Notes under the pieces: model-generated | Told to the model about the DNA's origin: nothing | Seen by the model: only the letters and a program-made list of their open reading frames with translations | Database searches by the model: none | Made by a program: the position numbers and the translations under genes | In this document: in pieces, positions 6,828-16,080 of the stretch | Numbering within the stretch: the first letter of the stretch is position 1 | Layout: every line of letters starts with the position of its first letter | Assembly: GCA_039908105.1 (NCBI GenBank) | Contig: JAMOBI010000014.1 | Coordinates: forward strand, 1-64,000 | Origin: Magnetaquiglobus sp039908105 | Lineage (GTDB): Bacteria; Pseudomonadota; Magnetococcia; Magnetococcales; Magnetaquicoccaceae | Length of the DNA stretch: 64,000 nt | Direction of reading: 5' to 3'

Positions 6828-8096
6828 ATGACCGACATCCATGCAATGATCGAACGGATCGGACAAAAGGCCCGCGCCGCTGCGCGTGTGCTCTCGGCTG
6901 CCGACGGCACGGCCAAAAACCGCGCCCTGGAGTTCATGGCCCAACGACTGTGGGAGGATCGCGTGGCACTCCAGGAGGCCAACGCGCTCGATCTGGCCCA
7001 GGCCGAGGCCAATGGCCTGACCCCGGCGATGATCGACCGGCTGCGCCTGACCGACAAGGTGATCCAATCGATGGCCGATGGGGTGCGTGAGGTGATGGCC
7101 CTGCCGGATCCGGTGGGCGAGATCACCGAGATGCGTCCGCGACCCAACGGCATGCTGGTGGGCCGCATGCGCGTGCCGCTCGGCGTGATCGGCATCATCT
7201 ACGAATCGCGTCCGAATGTGACCGCCGATGCGGCGGCCCTCTGCGTCAAATCGGGCAACGCGGTGATTTTGCGCGGCGGCTCCGAGGCGTGGCACTCCAA
7301 CCGGGCGATTGCCGAACGGCTCGCTTTGGGACTGCGGGCCGCCAATCTGCCGGCAGATGCGGTGCAGTTCATCGATACCACGGATCGCGCCGCCGTCGGT
7401 GCGCTGCTCAAGAGCGACCGTCATGTGGATGTGATCATCCCGCGTGGTGGCAAGGGGTTGATCCAACGGGTGATCGAGGAGTCGCACATCCCGGTGATCA
7501 AGCATCTGGACGGCATCTGCCACACCTACGTGGATCGTTATGCCGATCTGGCGATGGCCGAGGAGCTGACCTTCAACGGCAAGATGCAACGCACCGGTGT
7601 CTGCAACGCCACGGAGACACTGTTGGTCCACGAGGCGGTGGCCGGGGAGTTTTTGCCGGGGATGGCCGCACGACTGGTCGCGGCGGGCTGCGAACTGCGC
7701 GGTTGCGAACGTACCCGGGCGATCCTGGGCGCTGCGGTGCCGGTCACCCCGGTCTCGCTTCAGGACTACGACACCGAACATCTGGCCGCGATCCTGTCGG
7801 TGCGGGTGGTGGCCTCGCTCGATGAGGCGATCGCCCACATCGCCGATCACTCCTCGCAGCACACCGAGACCATCGTCACCCGCGACCATCCGCGCGCCAT
7901 GCGTTTCCTGCGTGAGGTGGACTCCTCGGCAGTGATGGTCAATGCCTCGACCCGCTTCAATGACGGCTTCCAGTTCGGTTTGGGCGCGGAGATGGGGATC
8001 TCCACCGACAAGCTGCACGTACGCGGCCCGGTGGGACTCGAAGGGTTGACCTGTTTGAAATACATTGTGCTGGGGGATGGGCAGTTGCGCCAATGA
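6828..8096 (+). CDS. proA: gamma-glutamyl phosphate reductase
   Basis: 422 aa; NADPH-dependent reduction of glutamyl phosphate to glutamate semialdehyde, the second proline step. Aldehyde dehydrogenase fold with RMRVPLGVIGIIYESRPNVT (cofactor region), VIPRGGKGL, and the catalytic Cys259 in MQRTGVCNATETLL. The C-terminus RGPVGLEGLT is characteristic of ProA. Length matches the family (417 aa in E. coli). The last 4 bases (ATGA) overlap nadD. Confidence 0.96.
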   Translation: MTDIHAMIERIGQKARAAARVLSAADGTAKNRALEFMAQRLWEDRVALQEANALDLAQAEANGLTPAMIDRLRLTDKVIQSMADGVREVMALPDPVGEITEMRPRPNGMLVGRMRVPLGVIGIIYESRPNVTADAAALCVKSGNAVILRGGSEAWHSNRAIAERLALGLRAANLPADAVQFIDTTDRAAVGALLKSDRHVDVIIPRGGKGLIQRVIEESHIPVIKHLDGICHTYVDRYADLAMAEELTFNGKMQRTGVCNATETLLVHEAVAGEFLPGMAARLVAAGCELRGCERTRAILGAAVPVTPVSLQDYDTEHLAAILSVRVVASLDEAIAHIADHSSQHTETIVTRDHPRAMRFLREVDSSAVMVNASTRFNDGFQFGLGAEMGISTDKLHVRGPVGLEGLTCLKYIVLGDGQLRQ

Positions 8097-8749
8097 GCCG
8101 CAAGACCGGCCTTCTGGGTGGGGCGTTCAATCCACCCCATGATGGCCATCTGCGATTGGCACAAGCAGCACGGTCGGCTTTGGGATTGTCGCGGGTGGTT
8201 TTCATTCCGAGCGGGGTTCACCCCTTCAAGGGGCCGGATCGGCTCGCCCCGGTGGCCCATCGCGTGGCGATGCTGCGGTTGTTGTTAAACGATGAACCGG
8301 GATTTGATCTCTGGGAGATCGAGGCGCACGCCCAGCAGGTCAGCTATACGGTCGAAACCCTCGCGGCCTGGCATGCGCGGTTTCCCGATGAAGAGCCGGT
8401 GTTGCTGATCGGCGGGGATATCGTCTATGAGCTGCACTTGTGGCGCGCGTGGCAGGAGATCATCGGGTTGGCCCATGTCTGTCTGATGGAGCGTTCAGGT
8501 TTTGCGGCCCAGCCCAGTGCGGTGTGTCCGGCGCTGGCCTGGCTGGAAGAGTTTGCAGTCGAGCATCCCGAGGAGCTGGACCGGGAGCGTCTCGGGCGGT
8601 ACGGTTTTTTTTGGCTGACGGTGCCACCGGTCGATATCGCCTCCACCGGGTTGCGGCAGCGTTTGCAAACGGGTGAGAGTCTGGAGGGGTTGACCCCGGA
8701 CGCGGTGATCGAGTACGCCCTGGCCCATGGATTGTATCGAACCCGGTGA
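8093..8749 (+). CDS. nadD: nicotinate-nucleotide adenylyltransferase
   Basis: 218 aa; converts nicotinate mononucleotide and ATP to deamido-NAD. It has the nucleotidyltransferase motif GGAFNPPHDGH at the N-terminus and STGLRQRL near the C-terminus (the ISSTxIR equivalent). It overlaps proA by ATGA, so it is probably translated by coupling. A family 1 repeat separates it from rsfS, whose family often follows nadD directly. Confidence 0.94.
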   Translation: MSRKTGLLGGAFNPPHDGHLRLAQAARSALGLSRVVFIPSGVHPFKGPDRLAPVAHRVAMLRLLLNDEPGFDLWEIEAHAQQVSYTVETLAAWHARFPDEEPVLLIGGDIVYELHLWRAWQEIIGLAHVCLMERSGFAAQPSAVCPALAWLEEFAVEHPEELDRERLGRYGFFWLTVPPVDIASTGLRQRLQTGESLEGLTPDAVIEYALAHGLYRTR

Positions 8750-8762
8750 GTATCTTTTTGTT

Positions 8763-9088
8763 AAATCACACCCAACTTGGAATGTGTGGTTCTTACTGGT
8801 GAAAAAAAAGAGCGGGTCTGGGAGATTCCTCTCCCAGGGTTTTGTTTTTGACTTTATTTTTGACTTTAGCGCGCTCTTATCAAGAAGCATTTTTCGCGTC
8901 TTTTGCGAAAAATGCGCCGCGCGCCGCCTTCGCGAGCGTCGTTTCTGTTTTTTAGAAACGACGCTCGCATTTTGTACGCTGCCTTGAGGAAAACGACGCA
9001 TCCCGAAATAGGTGCGGTTTGGAAACGACTCCCGCATCTTGCACTCAAGCCTTGCGAAAAACGACGCATCCCAACATAGGCGCGGTTT
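8763..9088 (+). repeat. family 1 repeat, full copy with duplicated 3' end
   Basis: Left end AAATCACACCCAACTTGG. Then GAGCGGGTCTGGGAG hairpin, GACTTTAGCGCGCTC, GCATTTTTCGCG hairpin, GCGCCGCGCGCCGCC, an inverted AACGACGCTCG pair, and the right-end module ending CGACGCATCCC...GGTGCGGTTT. The right-end module is present twice in a row (ends near 9022 and 9088). It splits nadD from rsfS. Confidence 0.9.
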
Positions 9089-9122
9089 ACCATCAACCTA
9101 TACCTGAGAGAAAACGATCCTG

Positions 9123-9527
9123 ATGAGCAATCCCGAAAGTGCGGCTCTGGCCGTTGAGTTGGCAAAACGGCTGGATGACAAGAAGGGCAAAGAAATTGTC
9201 GAGGTGGATCTGGCGGGACGATCGGGCTTTGCGGATTTTTTCGTGATCGTCACCGGCACCTCGCCGACCCATGTTTCGACCCTTGCCAACGAAGTGCTGC
9301 TGGTGGCGCACGAGCACAAGATCGCGGTGCGCGGCACCGAAGGGTTGCCGGATAGCGCCTGGGTGCTGGTGGATCTGGGCGATGTGCTGGTGCATGTGTT
9401 TCGCCAGGAGGCGCGGGAGTTTTATAATCTGGAAAAATTGTGGAGTCCCAAGGCCGCAGCGGCGCGTGAGGGCAAGGTCAAGACCAAGAAGGATGCGGCC
9501 AAAAGCGAGGATTTGACCCTGGCATGA
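9123..9527 (+). CDS. rsfS: ribosomal silencing factor RsfS
   Basis: 134 aa; binds L14 on the 50S subunit and blocks subunit joining when nutrients are short. Typical segments: DDKKGKEIVEVDL, FADFFVIVTGTS, GLPDSAWVLVDLGDVLVHVF and REFYNLEKLW. There is a lysine-rich extension of about 25 residues after the core. Overlaps rlmH by 4 bp. The rsfS-rlmH pair is widely conserved. Confidence 0.95.
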   Translation: MSNPESAALAVELAKRLDDKKGKEIVEVDLAGRSGFADFFVIVTGTSPTHVSTLANEVLLVAHEHKIAVRGTEGLPDSAWVLVDLGDVLVHVFRQEAREFYNLEKLWSPKAAAAREGKVKTKKDAAKSEDLTLA

Positions 9528-9994
9528 AGATGACGCTCCTGGCCGTGGGCCGGGGGGTGCCACCGGCCATCCAGGAGTTGGTGGAGGAGTATCGTGCGCG
9601 GTTGCATCACTTCGTGCCAACGCGCATCGAGAGTGTTGCCGAAGAGAAACGGGATCGGGGGGTGAGCGAACGGCAGGCCATGGAACGGGAGGCGGTGCGG
9701 CTGCGTGCCCGTCTGACCCCCGGCGCCTGGATTGTGGCACTCGACGGCGCGGGGCGAATGCTCTCCTCGGTCGAGTGGTCACGCACCCTGGGCAGCTGGT
9801 TGGACGCTTCACCCGCAGAAATCATCTTTATGATCGGCGGACCGGACGGTCTGGATCCCGCGCTTAAAGCCGCCGCCCATTTCACCCTCTCTTTGGGTCC
9901 GATGACCTATCCCCACATGCTCGCCCGGGTGTTGATTTTGGAGCAGCTCTACCGCGCCATGACCCTGCTGCGCGGGGTGCCGTATCATCGGTAA
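9524..9994 (+). CDS. rlmH: 23S rRNA pseudouridine-1915 N3-methyltransferase
   Basis: 156 aa, the usual length. SPOUT-class enzyme that methylates pseudouridine 1915 of 23S rRNA. The SAM-binding knot is visible in FMIGGPDGLD and SLGPMTYPHMLARVLILEQLYRA, and the C-terminus GVPYHR is near invariant. The ATG overlaps the rsfS stop (ATGA). Confidence 0.96.
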   Translation: MKMTLLAVGRGVPPAIQELVEEYRARLHHFVPTRIESVAEEKRDRGVSERQAMEREAVRLRARLTPGAWIVALDGAGRMLSSVEWSRTLGSWLDASPAEIIFMIGGPDGLDPALKAAAHFTLSLGPMTYPHMLARVLILEQLYRAMTLLRGVPYHR

Positions 9995-10188
9995 TTGGCA
10001 ACCAGTTGATCAACCAGGCTGAATGGACCGGGCGAGGCCCTTTGGTTGCACCCGGATCCGGCAGCGGACGGGGATTGCCAAAACATCGCGCGTTCGACCG
10101 TAATCGCCATCACAATCTTGCAAGACGTGACCATTTTCGTATATCCTTTGGTAGGGGGAATTTCTGGTTGTCTTCGGGGTAAAACGCC

Positions 10189-11037
10189 ATGTCCCGCCTG
10201 CTGATCCGTCATTTTCTGCTGCCGATGGTGCTGACCATTCTGTCCCTCTCGGCTCAGGCTGAAGAGACCTACTCCTTCGGAGTCTTGCCACAACGCAGCC
10301 CTTTGTTGACCGCGCAGTACTGGAATCCCATCCTGGACTGGGTATCCCATCGTTCCGGGGTGAATCTGGATATCAAGATTGCTCAATCGGGTGGTCAGTC
10401 CGGGGATGCGGTCAGACGGGGGGAGTATGACTTCGTCTACAGCAACCATCAGTTCAAACCCACTGCAGCCGCCCAAGGCTATACCGTCATACTGCGCCGG
10501 AACGCACCCGATATCATGGGGGCACTCGTGGTGTTGGACTCTTCGCCCATCCAGTCGGCCCGCGATCTGGAAGGGAAAACCGTTGCCTTTGCCAATCCCC
10601 ACGGGTTCACCGGCTTTACGGTCCAGATGGATTATCTGGCTCAGCAGGGCATCCAGGTGACCCAATCCTTTGGGGGCAACCAGGAAGGGGCCTTGAAGCA
10701 GATGATCATTGGCAGCGCGGCAGCTGCCGGGGTCAACTCCTCCATTCTCGCCGGGTATGAAACACGGGAAAAGGTCCGGTTCCGCGTTGTTTGGCAATCA
10801 AAACCCTACCGTGACCTTGCCATTTCCGCGCACTCCAGGGTTCCCAACAGCGTGGTGGAGGCCGTCCGTTTGGCGTTTTTGGAATTGAATGAGGATGCAG
10901 AAGGGGTGAAGATACTGGAGGCCAGTGAAAGACTGGTCGGCGAATCGACCTCCATTCGCTTTCTGAGAGCCTCGCAACAGGATTGTCAGGACTATTTGGA
11001 GTTCTATCGGCACAACGTGTTCCACGATGCGGATTGA
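10189..11037 (+). CDS. PhnD-like periplasmic binding protein
   Basis: 282 aa with a signal peptide (residues 1-24, ending SAQA). The mature protein fits the phosphate/phosphite/phosphonate-binding family: YSFGVLPQRSP, YWNPILDWVSHRSG, GEYDFVYSNHQF, LEGKTVAFANPHGFTG. No ABC permease or ATPase is nearby. Instead the stop codon is 5 bp before a membrane-bound hybrid sensor kinase. The protein is therefore more likely a sensory ligand-binding partner than a transport component (inference). The ligand is unknown; family members bind phosphonates, phosphite or other oxyanions. Confidence 0.85.
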   Translation: MSRLLIRHFLLPMVLTILSLSAQAEETYSFGVLPQRSPLLTAQYWNPILDWVSHRSGVNLDIKIAQSGGQSGDAVRRGEYDFVYSNHQFKPTAAAQGYTVILRRNAPDIMGALVVLDSSPIQSARDLEGKTVAFANPHGFTGFTVQMDYLAQQGIQVTQSFGGNQEGALKQMIIGSAAAAGVNSSILAGYETREKVRFRVVWQSKPYRDLAISAHSRVPNSVVEAVRLAFLELNEDAEGVKILEASERLVGESTSIRFLRASQQDCQDYLEFYRHNVFHDAD

Positions 11038-11042
11038 GGCTC

Positions 11043-13784
11043 ATGGACATCAACCGGATCTGGAAAAGAGCTCGCCTGACCTGGCGAGTGACCCTCTCGG
11101 CATTGGCCATCCTCACGGCAGTGGGGGTGATGCTGTTCGTCGTCACCGCCAGGGAGATTTCCGACAACGTCCGCAGCGAACTGGCCATCCGGTTGAATTC
11201 ACGCGCGACCTCCTTGATGTTGATCTGCCGGAATGCCGCAGTCGTTGGTGATCTGGCCAGCATCGAGGAGGCCCTGATTGCCCAGGCCCAACTCAAGGAT
11301 ACCGCATCTGCCACCTTTGTCGATAAAAGCCGAAATGTCATCCGGAAAGAGGGCTCGATCCCTGAACTCGTCGCACCATCCTGGTTTGTGGAGTGGCTGA
11401 ACGTCAGCCTTTTTACGGGCAGCCGTCCCCTGGAGGTGGGCGGACACCGCTACGGCCACGTTGAAATCGCGCTGGCCGCAAACCGGGCGATTAATGACGC
11501 CTGGAAAGACATCACCATGCTTGGGGGTATTGCCTTCCTGGCGTTGTCCGCCATCTCCATCACCCTTGCGTTGATCTTAAGGATCAGTCATCGCCCGCTC
11601 GAAAGGCTGGCTGAGGCGGCTCGGGCTTTTTCAAACGGCAAGCTTGACACGCGTGTTTCCGAGGATGGAAGCCCGGAAATCGTCGAAGTGATCCATGCCT
11701 TCAACAAGATGGCGGCCTCGCTTGAGGCCACCTTGCTCGACTTGCAAAGCACGACCAAACAAGCGCTTGAAGCCAGAAGTTCCGCCGAGGCCAGCAATCG
11801 TGCCCTTCAGGAGAGCGAAACCAATTTCCGCTTGATGTTCGATGATGCGCCAGACGCCTACCTGATCATGGATTTGAATGGTGGGTGCATCCTGGCGTGC
11901 AATCATGCCGCCGAACGGGTGCTGCGCGGCAGCTGCAAGCAGATTGTCGGTTTGGACCCGACGGTACTCTCCCCGGCCATGCAACCAGACGGACGCATGA
12001 CGGATGAATTCGTTGAGTCCAATATTCAGACTGTCCTGAGGGTGGGGCATCATCGCTTTGAACATTACCACCGACGCCTTGATGGCGAAGAGTTCTGGGC
12101 CGAAGTGAGCATTTCACTCGGAACTTATAAGGGTCAGAAGGTGATGTTCGTCGCATGGCGTGAAATTGGCGACATCATCGCGGCCAAACAGGCGGCAGAA
12201 GCGGCCAACGTCGCCAAGAGTCTCTTTCTGGCCAACATGAGCCACGAGATCCGTACCCCCATGAATGCCATTCTGGGCATGGCCGACCTGTTATGGGAGA
12301 GTCCGTTGACCCATGAACAGCGCAGGTTCGTGCAGGTTTGCCGATCGGCGGGTGAGAATCTGCTCGGGATCATCAACGATGTGCTGGATTTGTCCAAGAT
12401 CGAGGCGGGTCAACTCACCCTGGAATACATTCCCTTTGATATCGTTTCAGAGATCCATGTGGTGTGCGATATCATGGACGTGAAGGTGAATGCCAAGGGA
12501 TTGCAGTTGGTCCAACACACCCATCCCGATATTCCGGAAACCCTGATCGGAGATCCCGCCCGATTGCGGCAGATCTTATTGAATCTGTTGAGCAATGCGG
12601 TCAAATTCACCGAGCATGGAACCATTCGGATCTCGGCGGAATGTACCGCTTCACCGGTTGCGGCCAAAGGCAGCCTGGTGGAGATCGCTTTGCGGGTGGA
12701 GGATACCGGAATCGGTATTGCAGAGGGACATCTATCCAGGATTTTTGAAAATTTTGTCCAAGCGGACGCTTCCATCACGCGTCAGTTTGGGGGGACGGGT
12801 CTGGGACTGACCATCGTCAAGAAGCTGGTGGAAAAAATGGGCGGACGCATCCAGGTGGAAAGCCTCCTTGGCCATGGCACAGCCTTTACCCTGACGATTC
12901 CTTTCCTGGTCTCTGAAAAACAGGCAACCATGCCTGTGCCCGATTTGCATGGGCTGCGCGTGTTGGTGGTGGACGACGAGGAGCACAATCGCTTGGTGTT
13001 CCGGAAATACCTGGAATTGATGCATGCCCAGGTGGATGAGGCGATCGATGGCATCGAGGGATTGAGATTGATGGAGGCAGCGGCGGCGAGTCAGGATCCT
13101 TATCGCCTGATCCTTCTGGATGTCCGGATGCCGGGATTGCACGGCATGCAGTTGGTCGAGCTTTGGCGCGCGGTTGGTAATCCCGCGCATGCGATCATGG
13201 TGCTGACCTCAGAGCATCAGGAGCGGGATCTGCAACGCTGCAAGGAGCTGGGGGTGTTGCATTACCTGATCAAACCGATCCGGCATGCTGAATTGATCCG
13301 GGCGATTCTTGGTACTCTGAACATTTCGGTTGAGCAGCAGGCGATGTCCGTCTCCAGGTTGGCCGAGATCGAGCAGGGTACACGTCCCAGGCGTGTTTTA
13401 TTGGTGGAGGATTCGGAAGAGAATCGGGTTCTCATCGAGGCCTATCTCAATGGGGCCGCCGTAGAGCTGGAAATCGCCTACAATGGCTCGATCGCGATCG
13501 ACAAGATGAGTCAATCCAGGTACGACCTGGTGCTCATGGATATGCGCATGCCGGAGATGGACGGATATACCGCCACGCGGACCTGGCGTCGCATGGAGCA
13601 GCAACAGGGGCTTGATTGTTTGCCGATCATTGCGTTGACCGCCAACGCCTTTCAGGAGGATATCTCCCAGTGCCTGGAGGCTGGCTGTGATGCCCATCTC
13701 GCCAAGCCGATCAGCCGGAAGGTTCTACTGAAGGCGATCAGAGAGCATGCAAGGCCGCAGCCTGGACGTCATGCAACCAATTGA
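11043..13784 (+). CDS. hybrid sensor histidine kinase
   Basis: 913 aa. TM1 at 15-34, a periplasmic loop of about 120 residues, TM2 at 157-182, then HAMP (182-235), PAS (about 258-375), HisKA with His401 in SHEIRTPMNAIL, HATPase_c (N-box LLNLLSNAVKF, G-boxes VEDTGIGIAEG and GTGLGLTIV), and two receiver domains (phospho-acceptors Asp693 in LLDVRMP and Asp833 in LMDMRMP). No Hpt domain, so phosphate must go to a separate Hpt protein. The start at 11043 has GAGG just upstream; 20 extra upstream residues are possible but overlap the previous gene. It is co-transcribed with the PhnD-like protein, which may supply the signal to its periplasmic loop. Confidence 0.93.
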   Translation: MDINRIWKRARLTWRVTLSALAILTAVGVMLFVVTAREISDNVRSELAIRLNSRATSLMLICRNAAVVGDLASIEEALIAQAQLKDTASATFVDKSRNVIRKEGSIPELVAPSWFVEWLNVSLFTGSRPLEVGGHRYGHVEIALAANRAINDAWKDITMLGGIAFLALSAISITLALILRISHRPLERLAEAARAFSNGKLDTRVSEDGSPEIVEVIHAFNKMAASLEATLLDLQSTTKQALEARSSAEASNRALQESETNFRLMFDDAPDAYLIMDLNGGCILACNHAAERVLRGSCKQIVGLDPTVLSPAMQPDGRMTDEFVESNIQTVLRVGHHRFEHYHRRLDGEEFWAEVSISLGTYKGQKVMFVAWREIGDIIAAKQAAEAANVAKSLFLANMSHEIRTPMNAILGMADLLWESPLTHEQRRFVQVCRSAGENLLGIINDVLDLSKIEAGQLTLEYIPFDIVSEIHVVCDIMDVKVNAKGLQLVQHTHPDIPETLIGDPARLRQILLNLLSNAVKFTEHGTIRISAECTASPVAAKGSLVEIALRVEDTGIGIAEGHLSRIFENFVQADASITRQFGGTGLGLTIVKKLVEKMGGRIQVESLLGHGTAFTLTIPFLVSEKQATMPVPDLHGLRVLVVDDEEHNRLVFRKYLELMHAQVDEAIDGIEGLRLMEAAAASQDPYRLILLDVRMPGLHGMQLVELWRAVGNPAHAIMVLTSEHQERDLQRCKELGVLHYLIKPIRHAELIRAILGTLNISVEQQAMSVSRLAEIEQGTRPRRVLLVEDSEENRVLIEAYLNGAAVELEIAYNGSIAIDKMSQSRYDLVLMDMRMPEMDGYTATRTWRRMEQQQGLDCLPIIALTANAFQEDISQCLEAGCDAHLAKPISRKVLLKAIREHARPQPGRHATN

Positions 13785-13921
13785 CCAAGCTGAAAACCAA
13801 TAAATTTGGTAACTATTGGGCGGAAGCGGAGATGCGTGACCCAATCCATCGCTGAGGCGGCCAGCACCCTCGCAGACCAAGAAAATCGTGGGGGTCACGA
13901 ACTTCCACTTTCCAGCACTAC

Positions 13922-14072
13922 TGGATCAACCAAGCTGATTTGACAGGTTGTGACGGGCTGGCACGCCAGTCACCAAACCTTAAAGCCTCTGTCACGCGGC
14001 TTTGTTCTTGGGCCATGTTCGCGGGATTGTTTTGCAAAAGTGCCAGGCTGTCAAATCAGCTCTGTCGACCCA
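13922..14072. repeat. family 2 element with 14-bp terminal inverted repeat
   Basis: AGCTGATTTGACAG (13933-13946) and its exact reverse complement CTGTCAAATCAGCT (14048-14061) bound about 129 bp. Inside are GACGGGCTGGCACGCCAGTC, AAGCCTCTGTCACGCGGCTT and a CGGGATTGTTTTGC segment. The inner part recurs inverted at 53643-53775, and the ends recur at 32053 and 44440. The right end runs up to the stop codon of the cyclase gene at 14073. Confidence 0.85.
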
Positions 14073-14957
14073 CTACCCGAAATGGACCGCCAGCGGATCG
14101 TCCGGGGTGACGATGCGGCCCAGGCCGATCACGCCGGACCCTTCGATGGGGCGTTCGTCGCGATGCACGAAGATCTGTTGGCCGTCGGCGGTGAGGATGT
14201 AGGTGCCGTTGGTGCTTTGATCAACCAGATAGATCTGGCCACGGCGGTATTCGATGCGCGAGTGGGCGCGCGAGGACATGCTGTCCGGCACCACGAAGGT
14301 GTTGGTGGAGCCGCGCCCGAAACTGACCACGGCGTGGGTTTCGCTTAAAATAATCCGCTGCTCGCCGAACGAGACGGTCATGGCAGGGGCGGATAAGGTC
14401 GGCATGGCAATCGAGGGGCCACCCATGACGGTCAGTTCCTCCTCTTCGCCCCAGGTCAGCTCGACGATCTGAATCGGTTTGGATTTGCCCTTGACCGTGG
14501 TGGTGGTCAGGGTGCGGCTGTTGACCTTGAGGTGGTAACTCATGCACTCCAGGGTTTCGCCGGTGGTGATGATCTGATCCCCCTTGGCCTGGCTGGCCAT
14601 GCGCGCGGCCAGATTGACCGCATCCCCGAAGACATCGTTGTTCTCTTTGATCACCTCACCGAAATGAAACCCCACGCGGATTTTCAGATGCGTACCCCAA
14701 CGCAGACCGTTGGCCGCGACCTCCTCCTGCATCTCCACCGAGGCTTCGGCAGCGTCGTCGGCAGACGGGAAGGTGCACATCACCTCATCACCAATGGTCT
14801 TGACCACCCGACCGGCATGGGAGTCGGTGATCTTTTTCATCAGTTCGATGCAGCGGGAGGTGATCTCGCGCGCCTTGGTATCGCCGATGGTTTCGTAGAG
14901 TTTGGTGCTGCCCGCGATATCGGCGAACATGATGGCCAATTGAACGGTTTCTCTCAT
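14073..14957 (-). CDS. class III nucleotidyl cyclase with FHA domain
   Basis: 294 aa, soluble. The N-terminal class III cyclase domain (1-170) has metal-binding Asp13 (MFADIAGST) and Asp57 (IGDEVMCTF), GFHFGEV, and DVFGDAVNLAARM with the transition-state Asn and Arg. Residue identity suggests an active adenylate cyclase, but substrate choice is not certain. A C-terminal FHA domain (about 205-285: VSFGRGSTNTF, SSRAHSRIEYR, STNGTYI) binds phosphothreonine. The gene follows a PP2C phosphatase by 42 bp, so the FHA target may be a Thr-phosphorylated protein that the phosphatase acts on. GAGGGA precedes the start. Confidence 0.92.
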   Translation of the reverse strand: MRETVQLAIMFADIAGSTKLYETIGDTKAREITSRCIELMKKITDSHAGRVVKTIGDEVMCTFPSADDAAEASVEMQEEVAANGLRWGTHLKIRVGFHFGEVIKENNDVFGDAVNLAARMASQAKGDQIITTGETLECMSYHLKVNSRTLTTTTVKGKSKPIQIVELTWGEEEELTVMGGPSIAMPTLSAPAMTVSFGEQRIILSETHAVVSFGRGSTNTFVVPDSMSSRAHSRIEYRRGQIYLVDQSTNGTYILTADGQQIFVHRDERPIEGSGVIGLGRIVTPDDPLAVHFG

Positions 14958-14999
14958 GCGTCCCTCGTGGAATGCGAAATTCTTCTCGATTGTCAGGCG

Positions 15000-15827
15000 T
15001 TACAAGACAAAGCCAAGCATGACGGTGATGTTATCCTTGCCACCCGCCCGCAAGGCCAGCTCGATCAACTGTTGACACGACTCCTCCAGATTCTCCGCGC
15101 TCGTCTTGCGCAGCACAGCGGCGATCCGCTCGGTGCGCACCATGCTGCTCAACCCGTCCGAGCAGAGCAGCAGGATTTCGCCTGAGGCGATATCCTGGAA
15201 GGTGACGTCCGGGGAGACGACGTTGGAAGGCCCCATGGCCTGGAGCAGGATGTTCTGCGCCGGCGCCTGACCGCGCGAGCCGAAGTTGACCCACTGCTGG
15301 TACATCGAGTGATCCTGGGTGCGCAGCCGCAACTCGCCCTGCGTGAACAGATAGAGTCGGCTGTCTCCTACATGGAAGATCACCGGGCGCGGTGTGTACT
15401 CCGGCAGCCACAGGCCGACGAGCGTGGAGCCCATGCCCATCCCTTCCGGGTAGCCGCGTGCGACGTTGTGGGTATTCACCGCGACGTTGGCGCGATTGAT
15501 GGCCGCATGGATCATGCTCAAAACCGGATTGGGCGCATCGTCGACCGTGGGTTCGTCGCCAGGCGTCATGGACCCGGTTGGCCCGGGATGGGAAATGGGA
15601 CGGTTCGGGTCGGGTTCGGCGTCGGGAAAGGCGCGCAGCGCGGCACGCATCGTCTCCACCACCAGGTTGCTGGCCACCTCGCCGGCATCATGGCCCCCCA
15701 TGCCGTCGGCGATCGTCAAGAGTCCCAATCCCTCGTCAATGAGAAACGCATCCTCGTTCAAGGTGCGGACACGTCCCACATCCGAACAGGCGGTTACCAG
15801 CAGACGATTTCCAATACGATGCACCAT
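15000..15827 (-). CDS. PP2C-family Ser/Thr phosphatase
   Basis: 275 aa. Metal-dependent protein phosphatase of the Stp/PrpC type. Motifs: SDVGRVRTLNEDAF, ADGMGGHDAGE, VGDSRLYLF, CSDGLSSMV and KDNITVMLG supply the Asp/Gly ligands for Mn/Mg. An insertion rich in Pro/Asp (about residues 70-95) is not part of the core fold. It is the first gene of a two-gene unit with the cyclase-FHA protein. No Ser/Thr kinase is present in the window, so the partner kinase must be elsewhere. Confidence 0.93.
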   Translation of the reverse strand: MVHRIGNRLLVTACSDVGRVRTLNEDAFLIDEGLGLLTIADGMGGHDAGEVASNLVVETMRAALRAFPDAEPDPNRPISHPGPTGSMTPGDEPTVDDAPNPVLSMIHAAINRANVAVNTHNVARGYPEGMGMGSTLVGLWLPEYTPRPVIFHVGDSRLYLFTQGELRLRTQDHSMYQQWVNFGSRGQAPAQNILLQAMGPSNVVSPDVTFQDIASGEILLLCSDGLSSMVRTERIAAVLRKTSAENLEESCQQLIELALRAGGKDNITVMLGFVL

Positions 15828-16080
15828 GCGTGATGGTTCCCAAGTCGCGCGCGATCGTTAATAAGGAGCGATGCACGCGCATGCGTTCAAATAATGATCA
15901 ATTTGCATGATGGCGTGGAGAACCCCTTAACCCCCCACCCGTTCCTTTTAAGCATGGACGAGGATCCAAGAGGCGTGCCTTGCGATCCGAGGCCCAACCA
16001 CCGCATAATGGTGACTTGGTCTTGATTCACCAGATGACGGCTTTATTTCGACTCTTTTGCCCCAGGAGAGGCTGTTTCCC
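15828..16080. other. divergent promoter region
   Basis: 253 bp between the minus-strand PP2C unit and plus-strand hemB; promoters for both directions must lie here. No clear operator, riboswitch or terminator was seen. Confidence 0.4.
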
